From: CADEEV01 sp032127875
Lineage (GTDB): Bacteria > Acidobacteriota > Vicinamibacteria > Fen-336
Length of the DNA stretch: 46,494 bases
NCBI GenBank assembly: GCA_032127875.1
Contig: JAQBHI010000035.1
Location: 1-46,494, forward strand
Reading direction: 5' to 3'
Each line of letters starts with the position of its first letter. Positions within the stretch are counted from its first letter, which is position 1. The notes below the pieces were generated by a model that was not told the DNA's origin, ran no database searches, and saw only the letters and a list, made by a program, of their open reading frames with translations. A program made the translations under genes and the position numbers. Shown here piece after piece: positions 24,853 to 33,252 of this stretch.

Positions 24853-25716
24853 ATGTCGATCCGGAATCTGACCCTGGCGGCGCTGGGCCTGACGCTGACG
24901 GCGACGAGCGGCTCCGCGCAGGTGGCCACCAAGAAGGCGCTCACGCTCGAGGGCGCGCGCATCGCCATCGATGCTGCAGTTGCCGAGGCGCGCAAGGCGA
25001 ACGCCACGGGCGTGATCGCCGTGGTCGACGAGGGCGGCAACCTGATGGCGGTGGAACGCATCGACGGCACCTTCGCCGCGGGCGCCAACATCTCGATCGG
25101 CAAGGCCCGCACGGCGGCCCTCTTCAAGAAGCCGACGCGGGTCTTCGAAGAGATCATCGGCAAGGGGCGTACGGCGATGGTGGCGGTCGACTTCACGCCG
25201 CTCCAGGGTGGCATCCCGATCGTCGTGGATGGGCAGGTGATCGGCGGCGTCGGCGTGAGCGGCGCCTCGAGCGCCGCGCAGGACGAGGCGTTCGCGATCG
25301 CCGGTGCGAACGCGGTGGCGGCCGGTCCGGGTGCGACGGCTGCGGTGACCTATCTGCCTTCCGAGCAGGTGGCCGCGGGCTTCGTCAAGGGCATGCCACT
25401 GCTGGAGGTCGGCGCCTACAAGGTCCACGCGAGCCGGCGCGAAGCGGCCGGGCAGGTCGAGATCCACACCAAGGACACCGACATCATCCACGTCCTCACC
25501 GGTTCCGCGACGCTCGTCACCGGCGGCCAGATCGAGGGCGGCAAGGAAGTCGCTCCGGAGGAAATCCGCGGCACGAGCGTTGAGGGTGGCGAGACCCGGA
25601 CCCTCAGGCCCGGGGACCTGATCGTGGTCCCGAACGGGGTGCCGCACTGGTTCAAGGCCGTGCCCGCCGCGATGACCTACTACGTCGTCAAGGTGCGGGC
25701 GGGAGCCGGCCAGTGA
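24853..25716 (+). CDS. Exported GlcG/HbpS-like domain fused to a cupin domain
   Basis: A 287-residue protein with a signal peptide (MSIRNLTLAALGLTLTATSG). Residues about 30-160 are a GlcG/HbpS (DUF336) domain: L-T-L-E-G-A-R-I-A-I-D-A-A-V-A-E-A-R, V-I-A-V-V-D-E-G-G-N-L-M-A and G-V-S-G-A-S-S-A-A-Q-D-E. Residues about 190-280 are a cupin barrel with V-E-I-H-T-K-D-T-D-I-I-H-V-L and L-R-P-G-D-L-I-V-V-P-N-G-V-P-H-W. HbpS-like proteins bind haem or iron; cupins bind metals or small ligands. The fusion is uncommon. The RBS AGAGGAGGAG precedes ATG. The stop overlaps the next start (GTGA), so it is the first gene of an operon with a lactonase. Confidence 0.85.
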   Translation: MSIRNLTLAALGLTLTATSGSAQVATKKALTLEGARIAIDAAVAEARKANATGVIAVVDEGGNLMAVERIDGTFAAGANISIGKARTAALFKKPTRVFEEIIGKGRTAMVAVDFTPLQGGIPIVVDGQVIGGVGVSGASSAAQDEAFAIAGANAVAAGPGATAAVTYLPSEQVAAGFVKGMPLLEVGAYKVHASRREAAGQVEIHTKDTDIIHVLTGSATLVTGGQIEGGKEVAPEEIRGTSVEGGETRTLRPGDLIVVPNGVPHWFKAVPAAMTYYVVKVRAGAGQ

Positions 25717-27341
25717 GGCACCGTGTCTTAGCCGCGACTCTCGCGCTGTTCGCGCCGGGCTTCGCGTTCGCCCAGGCGCTGACCGAGCCGGCCGAACCCA
25801 CGGGCGCCCCGGACGCGGTGGTCGATCTGAGCACGCGCGCCGGCGTCGACAGCGTCAAGGGTACCTGGCGCTACTCCGATGCGCGCCTGATCGAGGTTGA
25901 CTTCAAGGCGGTGGGTCCCGAGGGCCAGCCCACGGGAGCGCCGATCCGTACGCACGAGATCGAGCCCCACGCCGGCGTGGCCGGCTTCGACGACTCGGCC
26001 TGGGAGAGCCTCGACCCCGCGACGCTCTCGGCGCGCCGCGGCAGCGGCCGCGTCAGCTTCAACTGGTACCGCATCGCGATCACCATCCCGGAACGCATCG
26101 GCGACTTCGAGACCCGTGGCGCGACAGCGGTCTTCGAAACGTCGCTGGACGACTACGCCGAGGTCTGGGTCGACGGCGAGCTGCCGCGGCGGGCCGCGCA
26201 GAGCGGTGGTTCCGTCGTGAAGGGTTGGAACGCCGTGAACCGGCTGGTGATCGGCCGAGGCGTCAAACCCGGCCTGCGCATCGAGCTCAGCGTGTTTGGC
26301 GCGAACGGCCCGCTCTCGAACCCGCCGACGAACTACATCTGGATGCGCCTGGCGAAGCTGTCGTTCTATCGCGGCGCCGCGACGGGACCGTACGCGGTTT
26401 CGCCGCACGAGGTGAACGTCGAAGTGCTGCGCCTCGATCCCGGGATCGATGCGATGGTTCCGCCCAATCCGAAGATCCACAAGCTGGCCGAGGGCTTCCA
26501 GTTCACCGAGGGGCCGATCTGGGTGGGCAGCGGGGGCTACTTGCTGTTCAGCGACCCGAACGCGAACCGCATCTACCGGTACAGCGCTGCCAGCGGCGAG
26601 CTGTCGGTGTTCCGCGAGAAGTCCGGCTACGACGCCCCGGACATCGCGGAGTACGGCCAGCCGGGTTCGAATGGCATGACCCTCGACCCCCAGGGCCGGC
26701 TCACCATCGACCAGCACGGCAACCACCGCGTGATCCGCGTCGAGCGCGACGGCCGCGACAGCGTGCTCGCCGATCGCTACCAGGGCAAGCGCCTCAACAG
26801 CCCCAACGACCTGGTGTATCGCTCCGACGGCACGCTCTTCATCACCGACCCGCCTTTCGGGCTGCCGAAATTCTTCGACGATCCGCGCAAGCAACTGCCC
26901 TGGAGCGGCGTCTACGCGATCGTCAAAGGCAAGTTGAAGCTGCTGACGAAGGAGCTCCGCGGCCCCAACGGCATCGCCTTCTCGCCCGACGAGAAGTACC
27001 TTTACGTGGGCAACTGGGACGAGAAGAAAAAGGTCGTGATGCGCTACGCAGTCGCCGCCGACGCGACGCTGTCGGATGGACGCGTGTTCTTCGACATGAC
27101 GAGCGCCCCGGGCGAGGATGCCATCGACGGGATCAAGGTCGACCAGCAGGGCAACCTCTACGTGTCCGGCCCGGGCGGTCTGTGGGTGCTCTCGGCGGGG
27201 GGCAAGCACCTGGGCACGATCCTGGCGCCGCGCCATCCCCACAACTTCGCATGGGGCGACGAGGATGGCCGGACGCTGTATCTGTGCGCGCGCAACAGCC
27301 TGTATCGGATGCGGCTCGACGTGCCCGGCATCCGGCCCTAG
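25713..27341 (+). CDS. Exported SMP-30/gluconolactonase-like protein with an N-terminal beta-sandwich
   Basis: A 542-residue protein with a signal peptide (MRHRVLAATLALFAPGFAFA). Residues about 30-215 form a galactose-binding-like beta-sandwich with F-D-D-S-A-W and S-L-D-D-Y-A-E-V-W-V-D-G, as seen in glycoside-hydrolase jelly-rolls. Residues about 240-535 are an SMP-30/gluconolactonase six-blade propeller: E-G-F-Q-F-T-E-G-P-I-W, L-N-S-P-N-D-L-V-Y-R-S-D-G-T-L-F-I-T-D-P-P, G-P-N-G-I-A-F-S-P-D-E-K and D-A-I-D-G-I-K-V-D. The glutamate, asparagine and aspartate calcium ligands appear intact, so lactone hydrolysis in the periplasm is plausible. GTG 25713 overlaps the upstream stop. Confidence 0.88.
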   Translation: MRHRVLAATLALFAPGFAFAQALTEPAEPTGAPDAVVDLSTRAGVDSVKGTWRYSDARLIEVDFKAVGPEGQPTGAPIRTHEIEPHAGVAGFDDSAWESLDPATLSARRGSGRVSFNWYRIAITIPERIGDFETRGATAVFETSLDDYAEVWVDGELPRRAAQSGGSVVKGWNAVNRLVIGRGVKPGLRIELSVFGANGPLSNPPTNYIWMRLAKLSFYRGAATGPYAVSPHEVNVEVLRLDPGIDAMVPPNPKIHKLAEGFQFTEGPIWVGSGGYLLFSDPNANRIYRYSAASGELSVFREKSGYDAPDIAEYGQPGSNGMTLDPQGRLTIDQHGNHRVIRVERDGRDSVLADRYQGKRLNSPNDLVYRSDGTLFITDPPFGLPKFFDDPRKQLPWSGVYAIVKGKLKLLTKELRGPNGIAFSPDEKYLYVGNWDEKKKVVMRYAVAADATLSDGRVFFDMTSAPGEDAIDGIKVDQQGNLYVSGPGGLWVLSAGGKHLGTILAPRHPHNFAWGDEDGRTLYLCARNSLYRMRLDVPGIRP

Positions 27342-27361
27342 CGAGGAGATTGGAGAGACCC

Positions 27362-27547
27362 ATGACAAGCTGCCCGATGTGCGGAGTCCCGGCGCCCAGC
27401 CTGGCGCACCTGGACGTCGAGAAGATCAACATGGAACTGATCGCCCGCGATCATCCGGAATGGAAGCTGGAGGACGGGACTTGCCCGGCCTGCCAGTCCT
27501 ACTACGAAGACCTGGGCCCCGACGTGGGTGTCGAGGACATGGCGTGA
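27362..27547 (+). CDS. 61-residue zinc-ribbon protein
   Basis: A small acidic protein starting MTSCPMCGVPAPSLAHLDVE with C4-P-M-C7-G and C41-P-A-C44 as a four-cysteine zinc site, joined by a helix and H-P-E-W-K-L-E-D-G. The same layout opens the S8 protease at 12885, so it is probably a stand-alone version of that domain. The RBS GGAGATTGGAGAG lies upstream. Its TGA overlaps the GTG of the NADH-dehydrogenase gene, so the two proteins are made together; it could be an accessory or regulatory subunit of that enzyme. The function is unknown. Confidence 0.75.
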   Translation: MTSCPMCGVPAPSLAHLDVEKINMELIARDHPEWKLEDGTCPACQSYYEDLGPDVGVEDMA

Positions 27548-29148
27548 CGCCCACCAGAATCGTGGTCCTCGGCGGCGGCTTCGGCGGCGCTTTCACCGCC
27601 AAGAGATTGCGCCAGCGCTTCCGGAGCGACGCCTCCGTCGAGATCAGCCTGGTCAACCGCGAGAACTACTTCGTGTTCCAGCCGATGCTGCCCGAAGTGG
27701 CGGCTGGCTCCATCGAGCCGAGCCAGATCGCGAACCCGTTGCGGCGCATGCTGCCCGGTGTCGACTTCTATGCGAGCGAAGTGGAGTCGATCGACCTGGC
27801 GAAGCGCGAGGTCTCGATCTACGCCGGCGAGGGCCGACACCTGCGGGCGCTGCCTTACGACCACCTGGTCATTTCGCTGGGCACGATCGTCGACCTGTCC
27901 AGCCTGCCCGGACTCTCCGAGCATTCGCTGACGCTCAAGAATATCGGCGACGCGTTCTATCTGCGCAACCACGTGATCGGATGTCTGGAACAGGCCGACA
28001 TCGAAACCGACGAGGCCCACCGGCGCGCCTGCACGACCTTCGTCGTCGTGGGCGGCGGCTTCAGCGGCGTCGAGACCATCGGCGAGCTGCAGGAGATGGT
28101 CGATCTCGTGCTGCCGCACTACCGCAATATCCGCCGCGAGGACGTGCGCTTCGTGCTCGTCCACTCCCAGGAGCGGATCCTGCCCGAGGTCGTGCCGGGC
28201 CTGGGCGAGTACGCGGCCGAGGTGCTGCGCTCCCGGGGCATCGAGATCCTGCTGAACGTCAAGTGCAAGGCTGCGACGGGAGAGCAGGTGTTTGTCTCCG
28301 ACGGGACCAGCATCCCGACCCGCACGCTCATCAGCACGGTCGGCAACGCGCCCAACCCGCTGCTCAAGAGCCTGCCCTGCCCGCTCGCGCGCGGACGCAT
28401 CGTCACCGACGCGATGCTGGCCGTGCCCGGTTATCCCGGCGTGTGGGCGCTGGGCGACTGCGCCGCCGTGCCTATGGCGGACGGCACGACGTACGCGCCC
28501 ACCGCACAAAACGCCATCCGGCAGGCAGTGACTTGCGCCGACAACATCGTCGCGACGCTGCGCGGCGGAAAGCGCAAGCCGTTCGTCTTCGGCGGCCTCG
28601 GCAAGCTCGCCTCACTGGGCGCGCGCAGCGCCGTCGCCGAGATCATGGGCTTGCGCATCAAGGGCTTCATCGCCTGGTGGATGTGGCGCACCATCTACCT
28701 GATGAAGCTGCCGGGCCTCGAGCGCCAGATCCGCGTCGCGCTGGACTGGACACTGGACCTGATCTTCGAGCGCAATATCGTTCAGCTGAAGGTCTTCCGC
28801 ACTGAAAAGGTCGACCGCGCGCACTTCGAGCCCGGCGAGGCGATCGTGAGCCAGGGCGAGCTGGGCGATCGCTTCTACATCATCGAGAAGGGCAGCGTCG
28901 AGGTAGTGCGAAATTCCCCGGCGAGCGCGCCGATGCGGCTCGCGACACTGGGCGCGGGCGAATACTTCGGCGAGGTCGCCCTGTTGCGCGACCTCGCGCG
29001 CACCGCAACCGTGCGCGCGCTCGAGCCGACCGACGTCGTGAGTCTCGGCCGTGGCGACTTCGCCGCGTTTGCCCAGAACCTGTCGATGCTCAAGGCCAGT
29101 TTCGAGCAGACTCTCGGCAAGCGACTCGCCGAGACCGAAGTGCGGTAA
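27544..29148 (+). CDS. Type II NADH dehydrogenase-like FAD oxidoreductase fused to a cyclic-nucleotide-binding domain
   Basis: A 534-residue protein. Residues 1-400 are an NDH-2-type pyridine-nucleotide oxidoreductase: FAD motif I-V-V-L-G-G-G-F-G-G-A, N-Y-F-V-F-Q-P-M-L-P-E, NADH motif F-V-V-V-G-G-G-F-S-G-V-E and the FAD-binding W-A-L-G-D-C-A-A-V-P near 310. Residues about 355-405 include K-G-F-I-A-W-W-M-W-R and an amphipathic stretch for membrane association. Residues about 415-520 are a cNMP-binding (CAP_ED) domain with F-E-P-G-E-A-I-V-S-Q-G-E-L-G-D-R-F-Y-I-I and the phosphate cassette F-G-E-V-A-L-L-R-D-L-A-R-T-A-T-V. The fusion implies respiratory NADH oxidation tuned by cAMP or cGMP. GTG 27544 overlaps the zinc-ribbon stop. 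Confidence 0.88.
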   Translation: MTPTRIVVLGGGFGGAFTAKRLRQRFRSDASVEISLVNRENYFVFQPMLPEVAAGSIEPSQIANPLRRMLPGVDFYASEVESIDLAKREVSIYAGEGRHLRALPYDHLVISLGTIVDLSSLPGLSEHSLTLKNIGDAFYLRNHVIGCLEQADIETDEAHRRACTTFVVVGGGFSGVETIGELQEMVDLVLPHYRNIRREDVRFVLVHSQERILPEVVPGLGEYAAEVLRSRGIEILLNVKCKAATGEQVFVSDGTSIPTRTLISTVGNAPNPLLKSLPCPLARGRIVTDAMLAVPGYPGVWALGDCAAVPMADGTTYAPTAQNAIRQAVTCADNIVATLRGGKRKPFVFGGLGKLASLGARSAVAEIMGLRIKGFIAWWMWRTIYLMKLPGLERQIRVALDWTLDLIFERNIVQLKVFRTEKVDRAHFEPGEAIVSQGELGDRFYIIEKGSVEVVRNSPASAPMRLATLGAGEYFGEVALLRDLARTATVRALEPTDVVSLGRGDFAAFAQNLSMLKASFEQTLGKRLAETEVR

Positions 29149-29184
29149 CCTCGGCGCAGGCTGAGGCGTCAAAGGATTCGATTG

Positions 29185-29200
29185 GCAGGCATGAGCCTGC
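29185..29200. repeat. Short inverted repeat between the NADH-dehydrogenase and DoxX genes
   Basis: GCAGGC, ATGA, GCCTGC form a perfect 6-bp hairpin or dyad 15 bp upstream of the DoxX start. It could be an operator or weak terminator; no T-tract follows. Confidence 0.35.
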
Positions 29201-29215
29201 GTTCAGGAGGATGAG

Positions 29216-29731
29216 ATGTCCGCACTGTTTCAGCTTCGCCGCGCCAGCCGCCTCGGGCTCGCGCTCACCGCAGCACTTGCGTTCCTGCCGCCGCTCGCCA
29301 CGCGGCTCTTGATGGGTCAGGCCTTCTACCTGACCGGCCGCGGCAAGATCGCGAATTTCGCGAACACGGTGGCATTCTTCACGGATCTGGGGATCCCGAT
29401 GCCCGAGCTGAACGCAGCTTTCGTCTCACGGCTCGAGTTTTACGGCGGCATCGCGCTGGTCCTGGGGCTGGCCACGCGCCTGTTCGCGGCCGGCCTGGCC
29501 TCGACGATGCTGGTCGCGCTGCTCACCGCCGACAAGGCGAGCTTCCTCGATGCCTTCTGGCAGCGCGGCGATGCGGGCCTGACGGACGTGGTCCCGGTGG
29601 TCTATCTGCTGTTCCTGGGGTGGCTGGTGATCGCTGGCCCTGGGAAGCTCAGCCTGGATGCGCTGATCGCCCGCTTCTGGCTCCCCGAACCGGGGGCCGC
29701 GACCGGCGCCACGCCAGCGGCGCAGGCCTGA
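29216..29731 (+). CDS. DoxX-family membrane protein
   Basis: A 171-residue four-helix membrane protein of the DoxX type: helices near residues 12-30, 58-85, 90-107 and 122-145, with F-Y-G-G-I-A-L-V-L-G-L-A-T-R-L in helix 2. DoxX proteins are found with redox and thiosulphate systems and with bufferin operons, but their function is generally unsettled. The RBS CAGGAGGATGAG precedes ATG. It stands 67 bp after the NADH-dehydrogenase gene and just before the adenylate cyclase gene, so it may belong to the same transcript. Confidence 0.85.
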   Translation: MSALFQLRRASRLGLALTAALAFLPPLATRLLMGQAFYLTGRGKIANFANTVAFFTDLGIPMPELNAAFVSRLEFYGGIALVLGLATRLFAAGLASTMLVALLTADKASFLDAFWQRGDAGLTDVVPVVYLLFLGWLVIAGPGKLSLDALIARFWLPEPGAATGATPAAQA

Positions 29732-29756
29732 GGCCGCTCGCATCGGCCTGCTGCCC

Positions 29757-31880
29757 TTGAGCCTCAAGCGGCTGACGCTGGGTCGGGCGCTGGCGGCGGG
29801 GCTGGTGAGCCTGGCGCTGCTGGCGGCCCTGCTGCTGGGAGTGGTGCTCGCGGGCTGGCGCCAGTCGCTTCTCGAGTCCGCGGGGCGCCTGCGCGACGAA
29901 GCGGCGGAACGCGCCGGCTCGATGGTCGCGGGCTCGCTGAAAGGCGCCGCAGGGGCGCTGCGCGACATCGAACAGCAGCTCCGCGGCGGGGTCGTCGATG
30001 CCGAAGATCCGCGCGCGCTGGAATCGGTCCTCTTCGCCCGGGTGGTCGCCAACTCCGAACTCGCGGAAGCGACCTTCACACGCGATCCCGCGGGCGGCGG
30101 CTTCCAGGTTTCGGTGTTTCGCGAGGGCGGCGAGGCGGCCCGGATCGTGACGCGGAGCACACGCCGCGAGGGCCACGGCTCCGTTGCCGAGGAGCGTACG
30201 CGCGTGGCCGGCTCCAGCCAATTGGCCGAGGCCGCGTTCGCGCGCGTGAGCGGCGCCGCCCCCGATCCAACGGAGCACGTGACATTCGCCGCGACCGTGG
30301 CGCACCAACGGTTTTCCGAGGCTCCGCTCTGGACCGACCTGCACTACGCCGAGAGCGACGGGCTGCGCCCGGAGTCCGAGCGGCGGGTGGTCGTCACCGT
30401 GATGAAGGCGATCACGGACAAGCGGGGCGTGCTCGTCGGCGTCGTGCGCGTGGGCCTTCTGGCCGAGCATCTGGACGCCGTGACGCGTCTGCACGTCGAG
30501 TCGGACAACCCTGCCGATCCGCATCGAGTCTTCCTCGCCGATGCCAGAGGACGGCTGATCACGCGCCTGCGCCCAGGGCACGCGCTGCTCGATGAGGATG
30601 GAGAGCTTCGCGCCACGACGGAAGGCATCCCCGAGGAGGTGCGCCTGGCGCTGTCGCGGGGGCCGCTTCGGGAAGTGAGCGCCGAGCGGCCGCGGCTTTC
30701 GGCGCGACTGCTGGTCGACGGCCGTCCCTACCTGGTCTCGGCGCGCGCCCTGCCCGAGACGCAGGACTGGCGCATCGGCGTGGTCGTGCCCGAGGACCAC
30801 TACCTCGGCGGCCTGGATCGCACGCGGCGGATGCTGCTGGGAGTCTCGGCGCTCGCACTCCTCGCGATGATCGTCGCTGGCGGCCTCGCGCTGCGCAGCG
30901 TGCAGGCGGGTCTCACCCGCATCGTCCAGTCGGCCGCGCGCATGCGCGACTTCGACTTCTCAGCCTCGGCTTCGCCTTCGACGTTCCGTGACGTCGAGGA
31001 GGTGATGGAGGACCTGGAGCAGGCGAAAACCGCGCTCCGGGCCATGGGCAAGTACGTTCCCGTTGCCCTCGTGCGGCAGTTGTATCGCGCGCGGCTCGAA
31101 CCGCGGCTGGGCGGCGAACTGCGTGAGCTGACGATACTGTTCACGGACATCCGCGACTTCACCAGCTTCTCGGAGCGGCTGGCTCCCGACGCCCTCGCAG
31201 CGGCGCTGGGATGCTATCTCGAGGCCATGACCGGCGCCGTGCACGCGCACGGCGGCACCGTCGACAAGTACGTCGGCGATGCCGTGATGGCGCTGTGGAA
31301 TGCGCCCGAGAGCGTCGTCGAGCACACGGGGCGTGCTTGCGCCGCGGCGCTCGCGTGCCGTGAGGCGACGGAGGCGCTGTTCGCTTCTCCGGCGTGGCAA
31401 GGGCTGCCGGCCTTCTATACCCGCTTCGGCCTGCATCGCGACGAGGTGATGGTCGGGCACTTCGGCGCGCCCGATCGGCTCAGCTACACGGCGCTGGGCG
31501 ACGGCGTGAACCTGGCCTCGCGCCTCGAAGGGCTGAACAAGGCGTACGGCACGCAGATCCTGGTCAGCGAGGCCGTGCGACAGGCGGCCGGAGCCGCCTT
31601 CGCCTTCCGGCTCATCGACGTCGTGGCGGTGAAGGGCAGAAGCCAGGGCGTTCGGGTCTACGAGCTGCTCGGCCCGGCTGGACCGACGCCGCCGGAACTC
31701 GCCAGCTACGAAAGAGCCTTCGAGGCCTATCAGCAGCGGCGCTTCGCGGAAGCCCTCGGGCTGCTCGAGGCTGCGTCCGACGACCCACCGAGCCAGGTGC
31801 TCGCCTCGCGCTGCCGCCGGTTCCTCGCAACCCCCCCTGGCGCCGATTGGGACGGCATCTTCATCGCCCACGAGAAATAA
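29757..31880 (+). CDS. Membrane-bound class III adenylate/guanylate cyclase
   Basis: A 707-residue receptor-type cyclase. The transmembrane helix near residues 12-32 and the second near 358-378 (L-L-G-V-S-A-L-A-L-L-A-M-I-V-A-G-G-L-A-L) flank a periplasmic dCache-like sensor. A linker of HAMP type leads to the cyclase domain (about 455-635). Metal-binding aspartates are D464 in F-T-D-I-R-D-F-T and D508 in K-Y-V-G-D-A-V-M-A. K504 and the D of L-G-D-G-V-N-L-A-S-R suggest ATP rather than GTP as substrate. The C-terminal tail (Y-E-R-A-F-E-A-Y-Q-Q-R-R-F-A-E-A-L) looks like a TPR helix pair. TTG 29757 is the likely start; no strong RBS is seen. The cNMP-binding NADH dehydrogenase lies two genes upstream. 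Confidence 0.88.
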   Translation: MSLKRLTLGRALAAGLVSLALLAALLLGVVLAGWRQSLLESAGRLRDEAAERAGSMVAGSLKGAAGALRDIEQQLRGGVVDAEDPRALESVLFARVVANSELAEATFTRDPAGGGFQVSVFREGGEAARIVTRSTRREGHGSVAEERTRVAGSSQLAEAAFARVSGAAPDPTEHVTFAATVAHQRFSEAPLWTDLHYAESDGLRPESERRVVVTVMKAITDKRGVLVGVVRVGLLAEHLDAVTRLHVESDNPADPHRVFLADARGRLITRLRPGHALLDEDGELRATTEGIPEEVRLALSRGPLREVSAERPRLSARLLVDGRPYLVSARALPETQDWRIGVVVPEDHYLGGLDRTRRMLLGVSALALLAMIVAGGLALRSVQAGLTRIVQSAARMRDFDFSASASPSTFRDVEEVMEDLEQAKTALRAMGKYVPVALVRQLYRARLEPRLGGELRELTILFTDIRDFTSFSERLAPDALAAALGCYLEAMTGAVHAHGGTVDKYVGDAVMALWNAPESVVEHTGRACAAALACREATEALFASPAWQGLPAFYTRFGLHRDEVMVGHFGAPDRLSYTALGDGVNLASRLEGLNKAYGTQILVSEAVRQAAGAAFAFRLIDVVAVKGRSQGVRVYELLGPAGPTPPELASYERAFEAYQQRRFAEALGLLEAASDDPPSQVLASRCRRFLATPPGADWDGIFIAHEK

Positions 31881-31932
31881 TTCCGGGAATCCGACGCGCA
31901 GCTCGCACGTTTCGAGATTGCAGAGTGTGGCG

Positions 31933-32412
31933 ATGACGGCTCGATCCCTGGCTTTTTCCGGTTTCGTGTGCCTGGCAGCTTGTGGGGGTGGCTCGCCGAC
32001 GGCACCCTCGAACCCGACTCCCAGCCCCACACCAGCGGCGACGCCCCCGCCAGCGGCAACGCCCGCGCCTGTTCCGACGCCAGCTCCGCCCCCCGGCCCG
32101 CTCACGCTCCGCAGCGCGGCGATCATGGGCGCGAACGGCCATTCCGGGTCCGGGACCGCGAAGATCGTGCAGGACGGCGGCCAGTATCGGCTCGAGCTCG
32201 GCAGCAACTTCAAGGTCAGCGGAGCGAGCAACAGTGACGTCTACTTGACGAGCGGCACGAACGGGATCGCGAACGGCCTGAACCTCGGCAACCTTCGCTC
32301 CGGTTCGGGTGCGCAGTCCTACTCGATGCCCAACGACGGCTCGCGCTTCCGCTACGTGCTGATCTGGTGCCGCCCCTTCACGATTCCGATCGGCCTCGGC
32401 GAACTGAAGTGA
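31933..32412 (+). CDS. DM13-domain lipoprotein
   Basis: A 159-residue lipoprotein. The N-terminus MTARSLAFSGFVCLAACGGG has a lipobox L-A-A-C, followed by about 35 residues of Pro/Thr/Ala-rich linker. The C-terminal about 95 residues match a DM13 domain: S-G-T-A-K-I-V, L-E-L-G-S-N-F-K-V-S-G-A-S-N-S-D-V-Y-L and the terminal Y-V-L-I-W-C-R-P-F, with the conserved Cys proposed to take part in redox reactions. It is anchored to the outer or inner membrane facing the periplasm. ATG 31933 was chosen over an upstream TTG; the RBS is weak. The stop overlaps the next gene's GTG. Confidence 0.8.
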   Translation: MTARSLAFSGFVCLAACGGGSPTAPSNPTPSPTPAATPPPAATPAPVPTPAPPPGPLTLRSAAIMGANGHSGSGTAKIVQDGGQYRLELGSNFKVSGASNSDVYLTSGTNGIANGLNLGNLRSGSGAQSYSMPNDGSRFRYVLIWCRPFTIPIGLGELK

Positions 32413-33233
32413 GGCGCCGTCTCGCGGCCGCCTTGCTGGTCGGGCTACTGGCTCCCGTGTCCGAGGCGGGACCGTGGGCGATCGGGCGCGGTCATCTCTA
32501 TTCGAAGCTGAGCTACCAGCACAAGGCTTCGGACCAGCTCGCCCAGCCGGACGGGACGATCTTCGATATCCCGCGTTTCACCCAAGACGACGCGTTCTTC
32601 TATCTCGCCCTGGGCGTCTCGGACCGCATCACGCTGATCGCCAGCGTGCCGTTCGCTCGCTCCTCCGATCTCCAGGACTCGCCCGACGAGCTGAGGCGGG
32701 CCACCGCCTTCGGCGACGTGCAGGCTGGCCTCCAGGTGCAGCTCGGCCGCAGCGGTCCGTGGCTCTTCGCCGTGCGCGGCATGCTGCAGGCACCCGCAGG
32801 CAACGAGACACTGTCGGGTGGCCTGCAGGCCACTGGCAGCGGCGTGTGGGAGGCGGAGGGCGTGCTGGGCGCCGGCCGTTCGGTGGCGGGGGGTAAAGGC
32901 TATGGCTTTGTGGAGATCGGCCCGTACTTCCGGGGTGGCGGCCTCCGCGACGGCCTCTCCTACCGCACGCAGCTCGGATGGAATCTCAGCCCACACATCA
33001 TCGTGGCGGGCAACCTCGCGGGCTTGCAGCGCTGGAGCAACACGCCTGGCGAACTCACGGGCGATTCGCTCGTGGGCCTCGGTGATGGCGTGACCTACGG
33101 CGCCTGGGGTCCTTCGCTGATCGTGAAGTTCGGCGGCGGCTGGGGCGTCCAGGCCGACTGGGAAGCGCTGCTCCACACACGCATCATCGCCACCGGCAAT
33201 ACCTGGCGCTTCGGCCTCAGCTACCAGCGCTGA
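32409..33233 (+). CDS. Outer-membrane beta-barrel protein (transporter-like)
   Basis: A 274-residue protein with a signal peptide (MRRRLAAALLVGLLAPVSEA). A pattern of alternating strands follows, such as R-G-H-L-Y-S-K-L-S-Y-Q-H-K, V-S-D-R-I-T-L-I-A-S-V-P-F, G-D-V-Q-A-G-L-Q-V-Q-L-G and W-R-F-G-L-S-Y-Q-R. The last residues end in an aromatic-containing strand, as expected for outer-membrane proteins. It resembles the MetA-pathway/phenol-degradation outer-membrane family. GTG 32409 overlaps the lipoprotein stop (GTGA), so the DM13 lipoprotein and this barrel are made together and may form an envelope complex. Confidence 0.75.
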   Translation: MRRRLAAALLVGLLAPVSEAGPWAIGRGHLYSKLSYQHKASDQLAQPDGTIFDIPRFTQDDAFFYLALGVSDRITLIASVPFARSSDLQDSPDELRRATAFGDVQAGLQVQLGRSGPWLFAVRGMLQAPAGNETLSGGLQATGSGVWEAEGVLGAGRSVAGGKGYGFVEIGPYFRGGGLRDGLSYRTQLGWNLSPHIIVAGNLAGLQRWSNTPGELTGDSLVGLGDGVTYGAWGPSLIVKFGGGWGVQADWEALLHTRIIATGNTWRFGLSYQR

Positions 33234-33252
33234 ACTGCGGAGGGCCGCCCTG

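Noticed and set aside
25728..27368. A 546-codon minus-strand open frame
   Set aside because: Antisense to the SMP-30-like gene with no recognisable domain.
32000..32105. Pro/Thr/Ala-rich coding stretch as a possible DNA repeat array
   Set aside because: It is explained as the flexible linker between lipobox and DM13 domain.
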